Positions 34,991 through 44,737 of a DNA stretch of 45,226 nucleotides are shown piece by piece (positions within the stretch are counted from its first letter, which is position 1; every line of letters begins with the position of its first letter). The stretch lies in NCBI GenBank assembly GCA_963707665.1, contig CAVPQU010000016.1:1-45226 (forward strand), given 5' to 3'. The notes under the pieces are model-generated. The model worked only from the letters and a program-made list of their open reading frames with translations. It ran no database searches and had not been told where the DNA came from. This DNA is from DATJCV01 sp963707665 (GTDB taxonomy: Bacteria; Pseudomonadota; Gammaproteobacteria; Burkholderiales; Burkholderiaceae_D). The position numbers were made by a program, and so were the translations under genes.

Positions 34991-35866
34991 ATGACCCGTA
35001 TCCTCCTCACAGGCAAGACCGGCCAGGTCGGCTATGAACTGGAGCGCAGCCTGCAAGGCCTGGGCGACATCATCGCCCTCGATCGCACGCAAATGGATTT
35101 ATCCAACCTGACCCAGGTGCGCGCCGTCATCCGCGACATCAAGCCGACGCTGATCGTCAACCCGGCTGCCTACACCGCGGTCGACCAGGCCGAGAGCGAG
35201 CCGGAGCTGGCGATGCGCATCAACGGCGACGCACCCGGCGTGATGGCGGAAGAAGCGCGCCGGCTCGGCGCGGTGATGATTCACTATTCGACCGATTATG
35301 TATTCGATGGCAGCAAGGCGGAACCCTATCAGGAAGACGACCCGCCGTGCCCGGTCAATGTCTATGGCGCCACCAAGCTGGCCGGCGAGCGGGCGGTCCA
35401 GGCCGCCGGTATCCCGCATCTGATCCTGCGCACCAGTTGGGTATACGGCATGCGCGGCAAGAACTTCCTGCAGACCGTCCTGCGTCTGGCGCAAGAACGG
35501 GATGAATTGCGCATCGTCGCCGACCAGCATGGCGCGCCGACCTGGTGCCGCACCATCGCCGACATCACCGCCCATATCGTGGCGCAGGGTCATGGCGCGC
35601 ACCAAGCGCCCGCATGGTGGCAGCAACGTTCCGGCATCTACCATTTAAGCGCGCGGGGGCAGACCACCTGGCACGGCTTCACCCGAGAAATTCTGGATGG
35701 CGCCAACGCCGTCAAGCGGCCGCTGCTGACGCCGATCCGGACCGAGGATTATCCGTTGCCAGCCAAGCGGCCGGCGAATTCCGTCCTGAATACCGCGCAT
35801 TTTAGAAAAACGTTTTGCGATCTTCCGCAGTGGCAGCAGGCGCTGCGACTGTGCATGGGGGGCTAA
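34991..35866 (+). CDS. rfbD: dTDP-4-dehydrorhamnose reductase
   Basis: The final reductase of dTDP-L-rhamnose synthesis. The 291-residue SDR protein has the NADPH motif RILLTGKTGQVGYEL, NPAAYTAVDQAESE, STDYVFDG, the active-site YGATKLAGE (YxxxK), LRTSWVYG and DQHGAPTWCRTIADIT. It is intact. It is separated from rfbA by 171 bases holding no gene, and neither rfbB nor rfbC is adjacent, which is unusual. The epimerase-like gene at 41841 belongs to another cluster. The enzyme would need RfbB and RfbC from elsewhere in the genome. Confidence 0.95.
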   Translation: MTRILLTGKTGQVGYELERSLQGLGDIIALDRTQMDLSNLTQVRAVIRDIKPTLIVNPAAYTAVDQAESEPELAMRINGDAPGVMAEEARRLGAVMIHYSTDYVFDGSKAEPYQEDDPPCPVNVYGATKLAGERAVQAAGIPHLILRTSWVYGMRGKNFLQTVLRLAQERDELRIVADQHGAPTWCRTIADITAHIVAQGHGAHQAPAWWQQRSGIYHLSARGQTTWHGFTREILDGANAVKRPLLTPIRTEDYPLPAKRPANSVLNTAHFRKTFCDLPQWQQALRLCMGG

Positions 35867-36172
35867 GCCGGCACCCACTGTCGCTCGGGGTTTAACGTGG
35901 CGGTTGCTCTGAAGGTACGGTAAAACCCGCGGAGCCTGCTACAGGCGCACGGAATGGGACGGCAGAAGCGCGATGTAGACGGCTCACACGCCGATGTACT
36001 GGACGCGAAAGGGCCGCCAGCTTGACCCAACACAACACAATTCCATTTGCAGTATGTTAACATCCGTGTTCATTGATTGAACGTTCCAAGTTTTCATCTC
36101 TCGAACAGCTTGTCCAATGGTCATGGACCAGACTGTTTCTGACCTCGCGAACCAAAAACGGATTCCAACAAA
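35867..36172. other. Promoter region of the EPS regulator and sugar operon
   Basis: About 305 bases with no gene. The right half is AT-richer than the surroundings. It holds the inverted repeat GTTCA-ttgat-TGAAC (36068-36082), about 90 bases before the regulator start, a possible operator. I found no confident sigma-70 pair and no ops/JUMPStart element. Confidence 0.45.
36068..36082. promoter_or_regulatory. Inverted repeat, possible operator
   Basis: GTTCA, ttgat, TGAAC: a perfect 5-base dyad with a 5-base spacer, in the region that should contain the promoter of the MarR-type regulator and the sugar operon. Autoregulation by that protein is possible but not shown. Confidence 0.3.
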
Positions 36173-36523
36173 TTGTTCAACCCATCCCTGCAAGAAGAGA
36201 ACCATCTCAAGGTTCTACGCCTTCTGGAAGCCAACCCGCAGATGAACCAGCGCGATCTGGCCAATGCGCTCGGGGTGAGCTTGGGTAAAACAAACTATTG
36301 CATCAAGGCATTGCTGGACAAGGGCTTCATCAAGATGCAGAGCTTCAGCAAAAGTCCGAAGAAGCTGGCTTATGCCTACCTGCTGACCCCGGCTGGCATC
36401 GCTGAAAAAGCCGGCCTTACGGTTCGCTTTCTGGAGCGCAAGATTGCCGAGTACGAAAGCCTGACACAGGAAATCGAAGCGCTGAAATCCGAAGTAAAAA
36501 AATCAAACGGCGCCCATGACTAA
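36173..36523 (+). CDS. MarR-family EPS-associated transcriptional regulator
   Basis: A 116-residue winged-helix DNA-binding protein of the EPS-associated MarR subfamily found at the head of exopolysaccharide loci. The HTH core is VLRLLEANPQMNQRDLANALGVSLGKTNYCIKALLDKGFI, followed by the wing SPKKLAYAYLLTPAGIAEKA, and a C-terminal helix FLERKIAEYESLTQEIEALK that may form a coiled coil for dimerisation. The start is TTG 36173, because no ATG or GTG lies in frame before the HTH and a stop occurs 33 bases upstream. The last 8 bases overlap manC, so it is probably the first gene of the operon. Confidence 0.85.
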   Translation: MFNPSLQEENHLKVLRLLEANPQMNQRDLANALGVSLGKTNYCIKALLDKGFIKMQSFSKSPKKLAYAYLLTPAGIAEKAGLTVRFLERKIAEYESLTQEIEALKSEVKKSNGAHD

Positions 36524-37936
36524 TCAAAAAATCACTCCCGTCATCCTGTGCGGCGGTTCGGGCACGCGCTTGTGGCCACTGTCGCGCAAGAGCTTCCCCA
36601 AGCAGTTCGTGCCTCTGGTTGACCACAAAAGCCTGCTGCAGCTGACGCTGGAACGGGTGGCGCTCACGAATGGCGATGGCGTAAGCACCGAGGTGATGTG
36701 CGTGGCGGCGGAAGAGCACCGTTTTCTGGTCGCCGAAGCGATGCAGACAGCCAAGGCCAAGGGGCACATTATTTTGGAGCCGGCCGGCCGCAATACGGCG
36801 CCGGCCATGGCGCTGGCTGCGCTGAAGGCGGCGCCGCAAGACCTGCTGCTGTTTTGTCCTTCCGATCACCATATCCCGGACGCGCAAGCGTTCGCCGCCA
36901 TGGTGCAAACCGGCTCCCAGGCGGCGCAGCAGGGAGCCATCGTGACCTTTGGCGTGGTGCCCAGTTTCCCGAGCACCGCCTATGGCTATATCGAGCAAGG
37001 CGCGGCCAGCGGCGACGGCAGCTTTGCGCGTTCAGCGTTTCATTGAAAAGCCGGCCGCCGACAAGGCGCAAGCGCTGATCCTGCAGGGCAAGGTGCTGTG
37101 GAACGCGGGGATTTTTTTGGCCCAGGCTGGCTACGCTGCTCGCGGCGCTGGAGGAATACGCAGCCGATATCCTGCAAAGCTGCCGCCAGGCGATGGCACA
37201 AGCCACGCATGACCAGCAATTCATCCGCCCGCAGCCGGAGGCGTTCGCCGCCTGCCGTGCGGATAGCATTGACTACGCCGTCCTGGAGCGGCATAAAAAC
37301 GTGGCAGTGGTGCCGTTTGCCGGCGCCTGGAGCGACGTCGGTAGCTGGAACGCCGTGGCCGACTTGAGCGCGCCGGACGAAGACGGCAACCGCATCGACG
37401 GCCAGGGCGTCGCTGTGCAAAGCCAGCGCACCTATATCCACGCGCCGCACCGCGTCGTCGTCACGTTAGGCACGCAAGATCTGCTGGTCATCGACACCCC
37501 CGATGCATTACTGGTGGCGGCCAGCAGTCATGTCGAGCAGGTCAAGAGCGTCGTGGCGCAACTGGAAACCCGGCACAACCCGGAAGCCAGCATGCACCGC
37601 AAAGTGGCGCGGCCCTGGGGCTGGTACGACGGCATAGACCGTGGCGAGCGCTTTCAGGTCAAGCGCATCATGGTCAAGCCCGGCGCTTCGCTCAGCCTGC
37701 AAAAGCACTACCACCGTGCCGAGCATTGGATCGTCGTATGCGGCACGGCGCAAGTCACCAAAGGCAGCGAGACGTTTCTTCTTACGGAAAATCAGTCGAC
37801 TTATATTCCGATCGGCGAAACACATCGCCTCGAAAACCCCGGCAAGACCGACCTCGAAATGATCGAAGTCCAATCTGGCAGTTATTTGGGCGAAGACGAC
37901 ATCGTGCGATTTACCGACAACTACGGCAGGGCATAA
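36516..37936 (+). CDS. manC: Mannose-1-phosphate guanylyltransferase / mannose-6-phosphate isomerase (two frameshifts)
   Basis: A bifunctional enzyme of about 472 residues supplying GDP-mannose. The N-terminal nucleotidyltransferase shows PVILCGGSGTRLWPLSRKSF and KQFVPLVD, then LEPAGRNTAPAMALAAL, FCPSDHHIP, STAYGYIEQG, IEKPAADKA, VLWNAGIFLAQA, and AGAWSDVGSWNAV. The C-terminal cupin (isomerase) part has VARPWGWYDGIDRGERFQVK, KPGASLSLQKHYHRAEHWIV and THRLENPGKTDLEMIEVQSG. Frame changes lie at about 37031 (extra T before CAGCGT) and 37131 (extra T between GGC and ACGCTG); no domain is lost. GDP-mannose also needs a phosphomannomutase, which is not in the window. Confidence 0.94.
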
Positions 37937-37939
37937 CGA

Positions 37940-39008
37940 ATGAAAATAGCATTGATCACCGGCATGACCGGCCAGGACGGCGCCTATCTGGCTGAATTTC
38001 TGCTGAAGAAGGGCTACGACGTGCACGGCATCAAGCGCCGCGCTTCGCTGTTCAACACCGACCGCATCGATCATCTGTACCAGGATCCGCACGTCAGCAA
38101 TCGCAACTTCGTCTTGCACTACGGCGACATGACGGATTCATCCAGCCTGATCCGCATCATCCAGCAAGTGCAGCCGGACGAGATCTACAACCTCGCGGCG
38201 CAAAGCCACGTCGCGGTCTCGTTCGAAGAGCCCGAATACACCGCCAACTCCGATGCGCTCGGCACCTTGCGCGTGCTGGAAGCCATCCGCATTCTCGGGC
38301 TGGAGAAAAAGACCCGCTTCTACCAGGCATCCACCTCCGAACTGTACGGCCTGGTGCAGGAAACGCCGCAAAAGGAAACCACGCCGTTCTATCCGCGCAG
38401 CCCGTATGCGGTCGCCAAGCTCTACGCGTACTGGATCACCGTCAACTACCGCGAAGCCTACGGCATGTATGCCTGCAACGGCATCCTGTTCAATCACGAA
38501 AGCCCGATGCGCGGCGAGACCTTCGTCACCCGCAAGATCACCCGCGCCCTGGCGCGCATCAAGCTCGGCCTGCAAGACTGCCTGTACCTCGGCAACCTCG
38601 ACTCGCTGCGCGACTGGGGCCATGCCAAGGATTACGTCGAGATGCAATGGCTGATGCTGCAACAGGACAAAGCCAGAGGATTTCGTGATCGCCACCGGCG
38701 TGCAGCACAGCGTGCGCGAGTTCGTCGATGCTGCGGCGCACGAGCTCGGCATCAAGGTGCGCTGGAAAGGCAAGGGCGTGGATGAAAAAGGCTATGACGA
38801 AGCAGGCAACTGCATCGTCGCGGTCGACCCCCGCTACTTCCGCCCCACCGAAGTCGAGACCCTGCTGGGCGACCCCACCAAGGCGCGGGAAAAGCTCGGC
38901 TGGACGCCGAAAGTCAACTTCAGGGAACTGGTCGCCGAGATGGTCCGGGAAGACCTGAAATCGGCCGAGCGCGACGAGCTGGTGAAAAGCATGGCTATAA
39001 AGTCATGA
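37940..39008 (+). CDS. gmd: GDP-mannose 4,6-dehydratase (one frameshift)
   Basis: Converts GDP-mannose to GDP-4-keto-6-deoxymannose. SDR protein of about 356 residues: NADP motif ALITGMTGQDGAYLAEFLL, HGIKRRASLFNTDRIDHLY, YNLAAQSHVAVSFE, the catalytic STSELYG and the YxxxK motif in YPRSPYAVAKLYAYW, and NHESPMRGETFVTRKI. The frame changes near 38670, where GACAAAGCC stands for GAC AAG CC (one extra A). Reading continues with DFVIATGVQHSVREFVDAAA. The product can feed Fcl (GDP-L-fucose) or an aminotransferase (GDP-perosamine). It starts 3 bases after manC. Confidence 0.95.
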
Positions 39009-39035
39009 ACCACCACGAATAAGCCGGCGCTGACC

Positions 39036-40006
39036 ATGAACCTCGATAGCAAAATCTATGTGGCCGGCCATCGCGGCCTGGTCGGCTCTGCGCTGATGCG
39101 GCAATTGCAGGCAGCGCGGCTACCGCAATCTGGTGACGCGAACGCACGCCGAACTCGATCTGACGAACCAGTCTGCGGTGCAGGCCTTTTTCGCCGAAAC
39201 AAAGCCGGAATACGTATTGCTGGCAGCCGCCAAGGTAGGCGGCATCCACGCCAATAATACTTACCCCGCCGAGTTCATTCACCAAAACCTGGCGATCCAG
39301 ACCAACGTTATTCATGAGGCGTGGCGTAACAGGCGTCAAGCACCTGCTATTCCTGGGCTCTTCCTGCATTTACCCCAAGGATTGTCCGCAACCGATCAAG
39401 GAAGAGTATCTGCTCACGGGCCAGCTCGAGCCGACCAATCGCCCGTATGCCTTGGCCAAGATCGCCGGCATCGAAATGTGCTGGTCGTATAACCGCCAGT
39501 ACGGCACGCGCTATATCGCCGCGATGCCGACCAATCTGTACGGCCCAAACGACAACTACGATCTGAACACCTCGCATGTGTTGCCGGCGCTGATTCGCAA
39601 GATGCACGAGGCCAAGCAGAGCGATGCCAAGGAGGTCGTGGTGTGGGGCACCGGGACGCCTAAACGCGAGTTCCTGTATAGCGACGACATGGCTGATGCG
39701 TGCTTGTATCTGCTGGAGCAATCCGAAGACAAGCTGCAAGCCTTGTTCAACGAAGCGGCGCCACCGTTGGTGAATGTCGGCTGCGGCGAAGACCTCTCGA
39801 TCAAGGAATTGGCTGAGCTTGTTCAAGATATCGTTGGCTTTACCGGCCAACTAAGCTTTGATGCCAGCAAGCCGGACGGTACGAGGCGCAAATTGATGAA
39901 TGTAGAAAAGCTGGAGCATCTGGGGTGGCGTGCAAGGACATCACTCGAAGCGGGTATCGCGAAAGCATATGGGGATTACCTTGAACGGACAGAGGGAAGT
40001 GTATGA
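39036..40006 (+). CDS. fcl: GDP-L-fucose synthase (two frameshifts)
   Basis: Epimerase-reductase that makes GDP-L-fucose from the Gmd product. Pieces in order are KIYVAGHRGLVGSALMRQL, YRNLVTRTHAELDLTNQ, EYVLLAAAKVGGIHANN, HLLFLGSSCIYPKDCPQPI (active Cys/Ser region), NRPYALAKIAGIEMC (YxxxK), PTNLYGPNDNYD and GTGTPKREFLYSDDMADACL. Frame changes are at about 39117 and 39329, each explained by one extra base. The joined protein has about 322 residues, a normal length. Its stop overlaps the rfbF start (ATGA), tying the fucose genes to the following cluster. Confidence 0.94.
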
Positions 40007-40777
40007 AAGCAGTGATTCTTGCCGGCGGATTGGGGACGCGAATCAGCGAAGAAACATCGATTCGCCCCAAGCCCATGGTGGAAATTGGAGGCAATCCGAT
40101 CCTCTGGCACATCATGAAAATTTATTCCGCTCATGGAATAAACGATTTCGTGGTCTGTTGCGGGTACAAGGGCTACATCATTAAAGAATACTTCGCCAAC
40201 TACTTCTTGCATATGTCCGATGTGACCTTCGATATGCAGAATAATAGTATGGAGGTGCATCAACACCACGCCGAACCATGGCGTGTGACCTTGGTTGATA
40301 CCGGCGAAAACACCTTGACAGGCGGGCGTTTAAGGCGAGTCGCCGAATATTTGCGGGACGAGGAAGCCTTTTGCTTTACCTATGGCGATGGTGTGGCAGA
40401 TATCGATATCAGTGCGCTGGTTCGCTTTCATAGGCAGCACGGGAAGCGGGCCACGGTAACGGCAGTGCAACCGCCAGGGCGCTATGGGGCGCTTGAATAT
40501 GGATGGACGCGTCGTGCATGGTTTTATAGAAAAACCTTTGGGCGATGGCGGCTGGATTAACGGCGGTTTCTTTGTGCTATCTCCGAGCTGCTTGGAGCTT
40601 ATCGAAAATGACGCAAGTTCCTGGGAGGGCCAGCCGCTTGCAACATTGGCGAGCCAGGGGCAGCTGATGGCGTTTGAACACAAAGGCTTTTGGCAGCCGA
40701 TGGATACGCTACGCGATAAAAATCATCTGGAAGACCTTTGGCAAAATGGCAAGGCACCATGGAAGACGTGGAAGTGA
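40003..40777 (+). CDS. rfbF: Glucose-1-phosphate cytidylyltransferase (one frameshift)
   Basis: Makes CDP-glucose, entry point to CDP-linked deoxysugars. The 257-residue protein has the start MKAVILAGGLGTRISEETS with IRPKPMVEIGGNPILWHIMK, then DTGENTLTGGRLRRV, CFTYGDGVADIDI, GFIEKPLGDGGWINGGFFVL and FWQPMDTLRDKNHLEDLW. The frame changes at about 40492, where GCGCTTGAATATGG stands for GCG CTG AAT ATG G (one extra T). It overlaps fcl by 4 bases and rfbG by 19. From here on the DNA looks noticeably less GC-rich than in the genes before it. Confidence 0.95.
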
Positions 40778-41838
40778 ATTCGGATTTCTGGCGCGGAAAG
40801 CGTGTTTTTTTGACTGGGCATACCGGTTTTAAAGGCGGCTGGCTTTCCCTATGGCTGCAATCCATGGGCGCAGAAGTGCATGGCTATGCACTCAATCCCC
40901 CGACCGAAACCCATTTATTTGGCGTGGCGGATGTGAGCAAGCGAATGGCGAGCAGTGTCATTGCAGACATCCGGGACGCAAGCCGGTTAACTGAAGCAAT
41001 GCAGCGCGCGAAGCCAGAGATCGTTTTTCATTTGGCTGCACAACCACTGGTGCGTTATTCCTTTGCTCAGCCCGTTGAAACCTATGCAGTTAATGTGATG
41101 GGAACGGTGCATTTGCTCGAAGCAGTGCGCGCCACCTCGGGTGTGAAAGCAGTCGTCAATGTCACCACCGACAAATGTTATGAAAATCGAGAGTGGGTAT
41201 GGGGCTACCGCGAAAGCGAAGCGATGGGCGGCTTTGATCCCTATTCGAGCAGCAAAGGCTGTGCGGAATTGGTGACCTCGGCTTACCGTCAGTCATTTTT
41301 GGCGTCAGCCGGTATTGCGCTGGCAAGTGCAAGGGCCGGAAACGTAATTGGCGGTGGCGACTGGGCGGCAGACCGCCTGATTCCAGATTTTTTGCGGGCG
41401 ATGGATGCGGGAGAAATATTGAAAATACGATCCCCACAAGCTACGCGCCCCTGGCAGCACGTGCTGGAGCCATTGTCTGGATACCTGATGCTGGCGGAAC
41501 GCCTGTATACAGATGGCGCCGGCTTTTCCGAAGCTTGGAATTTCGGACCAGACGATGAAGGCGCGCGCCCGGTAAGGTGGATAGTTGAGCGCATGGCTGA
41601 AATGCGGAAAGACGTCCGTTGGCAATGCGATGAAACCCCGCAACACCATGAGGCAAATCATCTTAAATTAGATAGCAGCAAAGCGAACAGGCAATTGAGC
41701 TGGCGGCCGCGCTGGCGGCTGCAAACCGCATTGCAAAAGACAATGGAATGGCATGAGGCGTGGCGCCAGGCAGACGACATGAGGGCGGTCACATTGGCGC
41801 AAATAAATGATTACCAATCCGTAAGGAAAAGCGCTTAG
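40759..41838 (+). CDS. rfbG: CDP-glucose 4,6-dehydratase
   Basis: SDR enzyme giving CDP-4-keto-6-deoxyglucose. The 359-residue protein has RVFLTGHTGFKGGWLSLWLQ, VFHLAAQPLVRYSFAQPVET, VVNVTTDKCYEN (catalytic Thr region), GFDPYSSSKGCAELVTSAYR (YxxxK), RAGNVIGGGDWAADRLIPD and RPWQHVLEPLSGYL, all typical of RfbG. It is intact. ATG 40759 follows aaggcacc and lies inside the end of rfbF. The next gene begins 2 bases after the stop. Its product would feed the epimerase and methyltransferase encoded next. Confidence 0.96.
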   Translation: MEDVEVNSDFWRGKRVFLTGHTGFKGGWLSLWLQSMGAEVHGYALNPPTETHLFGVADVSKRMASSVIADIRDASRLTEAMQRAKPEIVFHLAAQPLVRYSFAQPVETYAVNVMGTVHLLEAVRATSGVKAVVNVTTDKCYENREWVWGYRESEAMGGFDPYSSSKGCAELVTSAYRQSFLASAGIALASARAGNVIGGGDWAADRLIPDFLRAMDAGEILKIRSPQATRPWQHVLEPLSGYLMLAERLYTDGAGFSEAWNFGPDDEGARPVRWIVERMAEMRKDVRWQCDETPQHHEANHLKLDSSKANRQLSWRPRWRLQTALQKTMEWHEAWRQADDMRAVTLAQINDYQSVRKSA

Positions 41839-41840
41839 TC

Positions 41841-42401
41841 ATGTCACGCTTTGATTTTATTCAGACGCCATTGTCTGGCCTGAAGCTGGTGCAACGCAAC
41901 GCGACAGAAGATCATCGTGGCTTCTTGTCGCGCTTCTACTGCGTTGAGGAATTCGCTGAGGCAGGCATTAGCAAGCCGATAGCACAAATCAACCATACGC
42001 TTACGCGAAAAAAAGGCGTGGTTCGCGGTTTGCATTTTCAATACCCGCCACATGCCGAGACCAAGCTCGTGAGTTGCTTGAAAGGCGAGATATGGGATGT
42101 GGCCGTCGATCTGCGTAGGGACTCACGGACTTTTTTGCATTGGCATGGCGAAGTTCTATCCGCAGCCAATCGCAGGAGTTTGTTGATTCCTGAAGGTTAT
42201 GCGCATGGATTTCAGGCTCTATCGGACGACTGTGAGCTGATCTATTTGCATACGTGCGCGTATCACCCGGAATCCGAGGGGGCATTGAATGTCGGTGACC
42301 CGACGCTGGGCATTACCTGGCCGCTTGCCATCACCGAGATTTCAGAGCGGGATCGCAACCATAAACTGATTGAACAGAATTTTCAGGGAATTACCTTATG
42401 A
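41841..42401 (+). CDS. RfbC-like dTDP-4-dehydrorhamnose 3,5-epimerase family protein
   Basis: A 186-residue cupin sugar epimerase. RfbC features are EDHRGFLSRFYCVEEF, AQINHTLTRKKGVVRGLHFQ (catalytic His in RGLHFQ), KLVSCLKGEIWDVAVDLR, IPEGYAHGFQALSDDCELIY and CAYHPESEGALN. The family acts on 4-keto-6-deoxy sugars bound to dTDP or CDP. Because it lies between rfbG and a C-methyltransferase and far from rfbA/rfbD, a CDP-linked substrate is more likely. It could still serve the rhamnose pathway, which lacks its own rfbC here. The stop overlaps the next start (ATGA). Confidence 0.88.
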   Translation: MSRFDFIQTPLSGLKLVQRNATEDHRGFLSRFYCVEEFAEAGISKPIAQINHTLTRKKGVVRGLHFQYPPHAETKLVSCLKGEIWDVAVDLRRDSRTFLHWHGEVLSAANRRSLLIPEGYAHGFQALSDDCELIYLHTCAYHPESEGALNVGDPTLGITWPLAITEISERDRNHKLIEQNFQGITL

Positions 42402-43622
42402 AGTGTCGCCATTGCCAGTCGGGATTAACGTTGCCATTGGTAGACCTGGGTTCGGCCCCGCCGTCTAACGCTTATTTGACCTCGCAAACACTGCGGGCAC
42501 CGGAAAAATATTTCCCCTTGCGTGTATTGGTCTGTACCGAGTGCTGGCTGGCTCAGACTGAGGATTACACCCAGGCCGATGAATTGTTCAGCGCGGACTA
42601 TGCCTATTTTTCCAGTACCTCCACTGGCTGGCTTGCCCATGCTGCAGGATACGCGGAGAAAATAGCTCAGCGCTTGGAGCTCACCAAGGACAGTTTGGTG
42701 ATCGAGGTGGCTTCCAATGATGGTTACCTTCTCAAGAATTTTGTGGCAGCAGGCATTCCCTGTCTAGGAATCGAGCCTACCGCCAGTACCGCCGCCGCTG
42801 CTGAACAACTCGGTATACCAGTCATACGCGAATTTCTTTGGCGAACGACTGGGAAAACAATTAACAGCAGAGGGCAAGCAGGCCGACCTGATTGTGGGTA
42901 ACAACGTCTATGCACATGTCCCAGATATCAACGACTTTACGCGTGGCCTGAAAGCCGCACTCAAGCCAAAAGGCACTATCACACTCGAATTTCCACACCT
43001 GATGCAATTGCTCGAACACACTCAGTTCGACACCATTTATCACGAGCATTTTTCTTATTTGTCGGTTTACACGACGGCTCGTATTTTCCAGGCCGCAGGA
43101 TTGCGCGTCTATGACGTGGAAGAGTTACCTACCCATGGTGGCAGCGTGCGCATCTATGGATGCCATGCCGAAGACGGGCGCCCAACTTCCGGGGCAGTGA
43201 GCAGAATGTTGGAAGAAGAAAAGCGGCGCGGCTTGCAAACAGCGGACACCTATCACGCTTTTCAGGTCAAGGCAGACAAGATCAAGGATGACCTTCTTGC
43301 CTTTTTGATCGAACAAAAGCGCTCTGGCAAGAAAGTGGCCGCCTACGGCGCGGCAGCCAAGGGGAACACATTATTGAACTACGCCGGTGTCAAGCCTGAC
43401 CTCTTGCCATTTGTCTGCGATGCTGCCGCTGCCAAGCAAGCCAAGTTCATGCCAGGTAGCCATGTTCCCATCTTCTCGCCAGAAATGTTGTCTGAAAAAC
43501 GTCCGGACTATCTGTTGATTCTGCCTTGGAATATCGCAGCTGAAGTGAAACACCAGAATGCTCGGCTTGCTGAGCTTGGTACAAAGTTTGTCACAGCAGT
43601 GCCTAAGCTGGAGATTGTATGA
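42398..43622 (+). CDS. SAM-dependent sugar C-methyltransferase (one frameshift)
   Basis: About 407 residues in three parts, the layout of TylC3/NovU-type sugar C-methyltransferases. These are an N-terminal zinc-binding domain with C3, C6, C46 and C49 (KCRHC and LVCTECW); a SAM-binding domain with DSLVIEVASNDGYLLKNF and IVGNNVYAHVPDI; and a C-terminal domain with HEHFSYLSV, PTHGGSVRIYG and KVAAYGAAAKGNTLLNY. The frame changes near 42834, where GAATTTCTTTGG stands for GAA TTC TTT GG (one extra T). Relatives methylate carbon 3 of 4-keto deoxysugars, so a branched sugar is predicted. Both ends overlap neighbouring genes. Confidence 0.9.
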
Positions 43623-44726
43623 AACCACGCATTCATTACACCAAGCCGTCCATCACTGAATTAGAGATTCGCTATGCAACTGATGCGGCAGCCAATGGTT
43701 GGGGAGAGAAATGCTATGAATACATCAATCGCTTTGAAAAGGCTTTCAAAAGTCACCTAGGCGTTAAATACGCTATCGCAACATCGAGTTGTACGGGTGC
43801 CCTTCATATGGGTATGGCGGCGCTAGGAATCGGACCAGGCGATGAAGTCATCATGGCCGATACCAACTGGATAGCAACGGCTTCGCCCATCGTCCATTTG
43901 GGGGCAACCCCGGTTTTTGTCGATATCCTCCCCGACTCCTGGTGCCTCGATCCTGAATTGGTCGAACAGGCAATTACACCGCGTACCAAGGCTATTGTCG
44001 CCGTTCATCTGTATGGCAATCTTTGCGACATGGAACAACTCCTTTCCATTGGCAAAAAGTACGGCATTCCCGTCATTGAGGATGCGGCGGAGGCAATCGG
44101 GTCGGTTTACCATGGAAAACGCGCAGGTTCGATGGGTAAGTTTGGCGCATTCTCATTTCACGGTACCAAGACACTGACGACGGGTGAGGGGGGGATGTTC
44201 GTTACAAATGACCTCGAGCTATATGAACACGTACTCACGTTGAGTAACCATGGACGGGCACGAGGCCAAACAAAGCAGTTTTGGCCGGATATGGTCGGGT
44301 ATAAGTACAAGATGTCCAACATTCAGGCTGCGATTGGTTGTGCGCAAATTGAGCGTATTGAACGACTTGACCTGTCGCAAGCGTGAAATATTGTCTTACT
44401 ACAAAGCTGGATTGGCACCTATAGCGGGAGTTGCGTTGAATCCTGAGCCAACAAGCACAGTAAATGGCGCTTGGATGCCTACGGTCGTCGTGCCAAGAGG
44501 AATAAAGGTAACTCGCGAGATGCTGCAACACGCATTTGCTGAGGAAAACATTGATGCTCGCGTATTTTTTTGGCCTTTGAGTTCGTTGCCATTTTTTAAC
44601 AGTGATGTGGCGAATCCGATCTCGGAAGAGTTGCCGGCGCGCGCAATTAATCTACCTTCGTACCATGATATTACGTCGCAGGATATGGATCGAGTGATCC
44701 ATGTGCTGTTGCATGCCGGCTTCTGA
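43619..44726 (+). CDS. DegT/DnrJ/EryC1/StrS sugar aminotransferase (one frameshift)
   Basis: PLP enzyme of about 368 residues. Binding residues are visible in IATSSCTGALHMGMAALGIG, VIEDAAEAIGSVYHGK (Asp) and the PLP lysine K184 in AFSFHGTKTLTTGEGG. A lysine here marks an aminotransferase rather than the histidine-bearing ColD-type dehydratases. The frame changes near 44369 (one extra G): IERIERL is followed by TCRKREILSYYKAGLAPIAG. It most resembles perosamine synthase-type enzymes that put an amino group at carbon 4 of a 4-keto-6-deoxy sugar. Whether it uses the GDP- or CDP-linked intermediate made here cannot be decided from sequence. Confidence 0.9.
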
Positions 44727-44737
44727 CCTTGGCCGAT

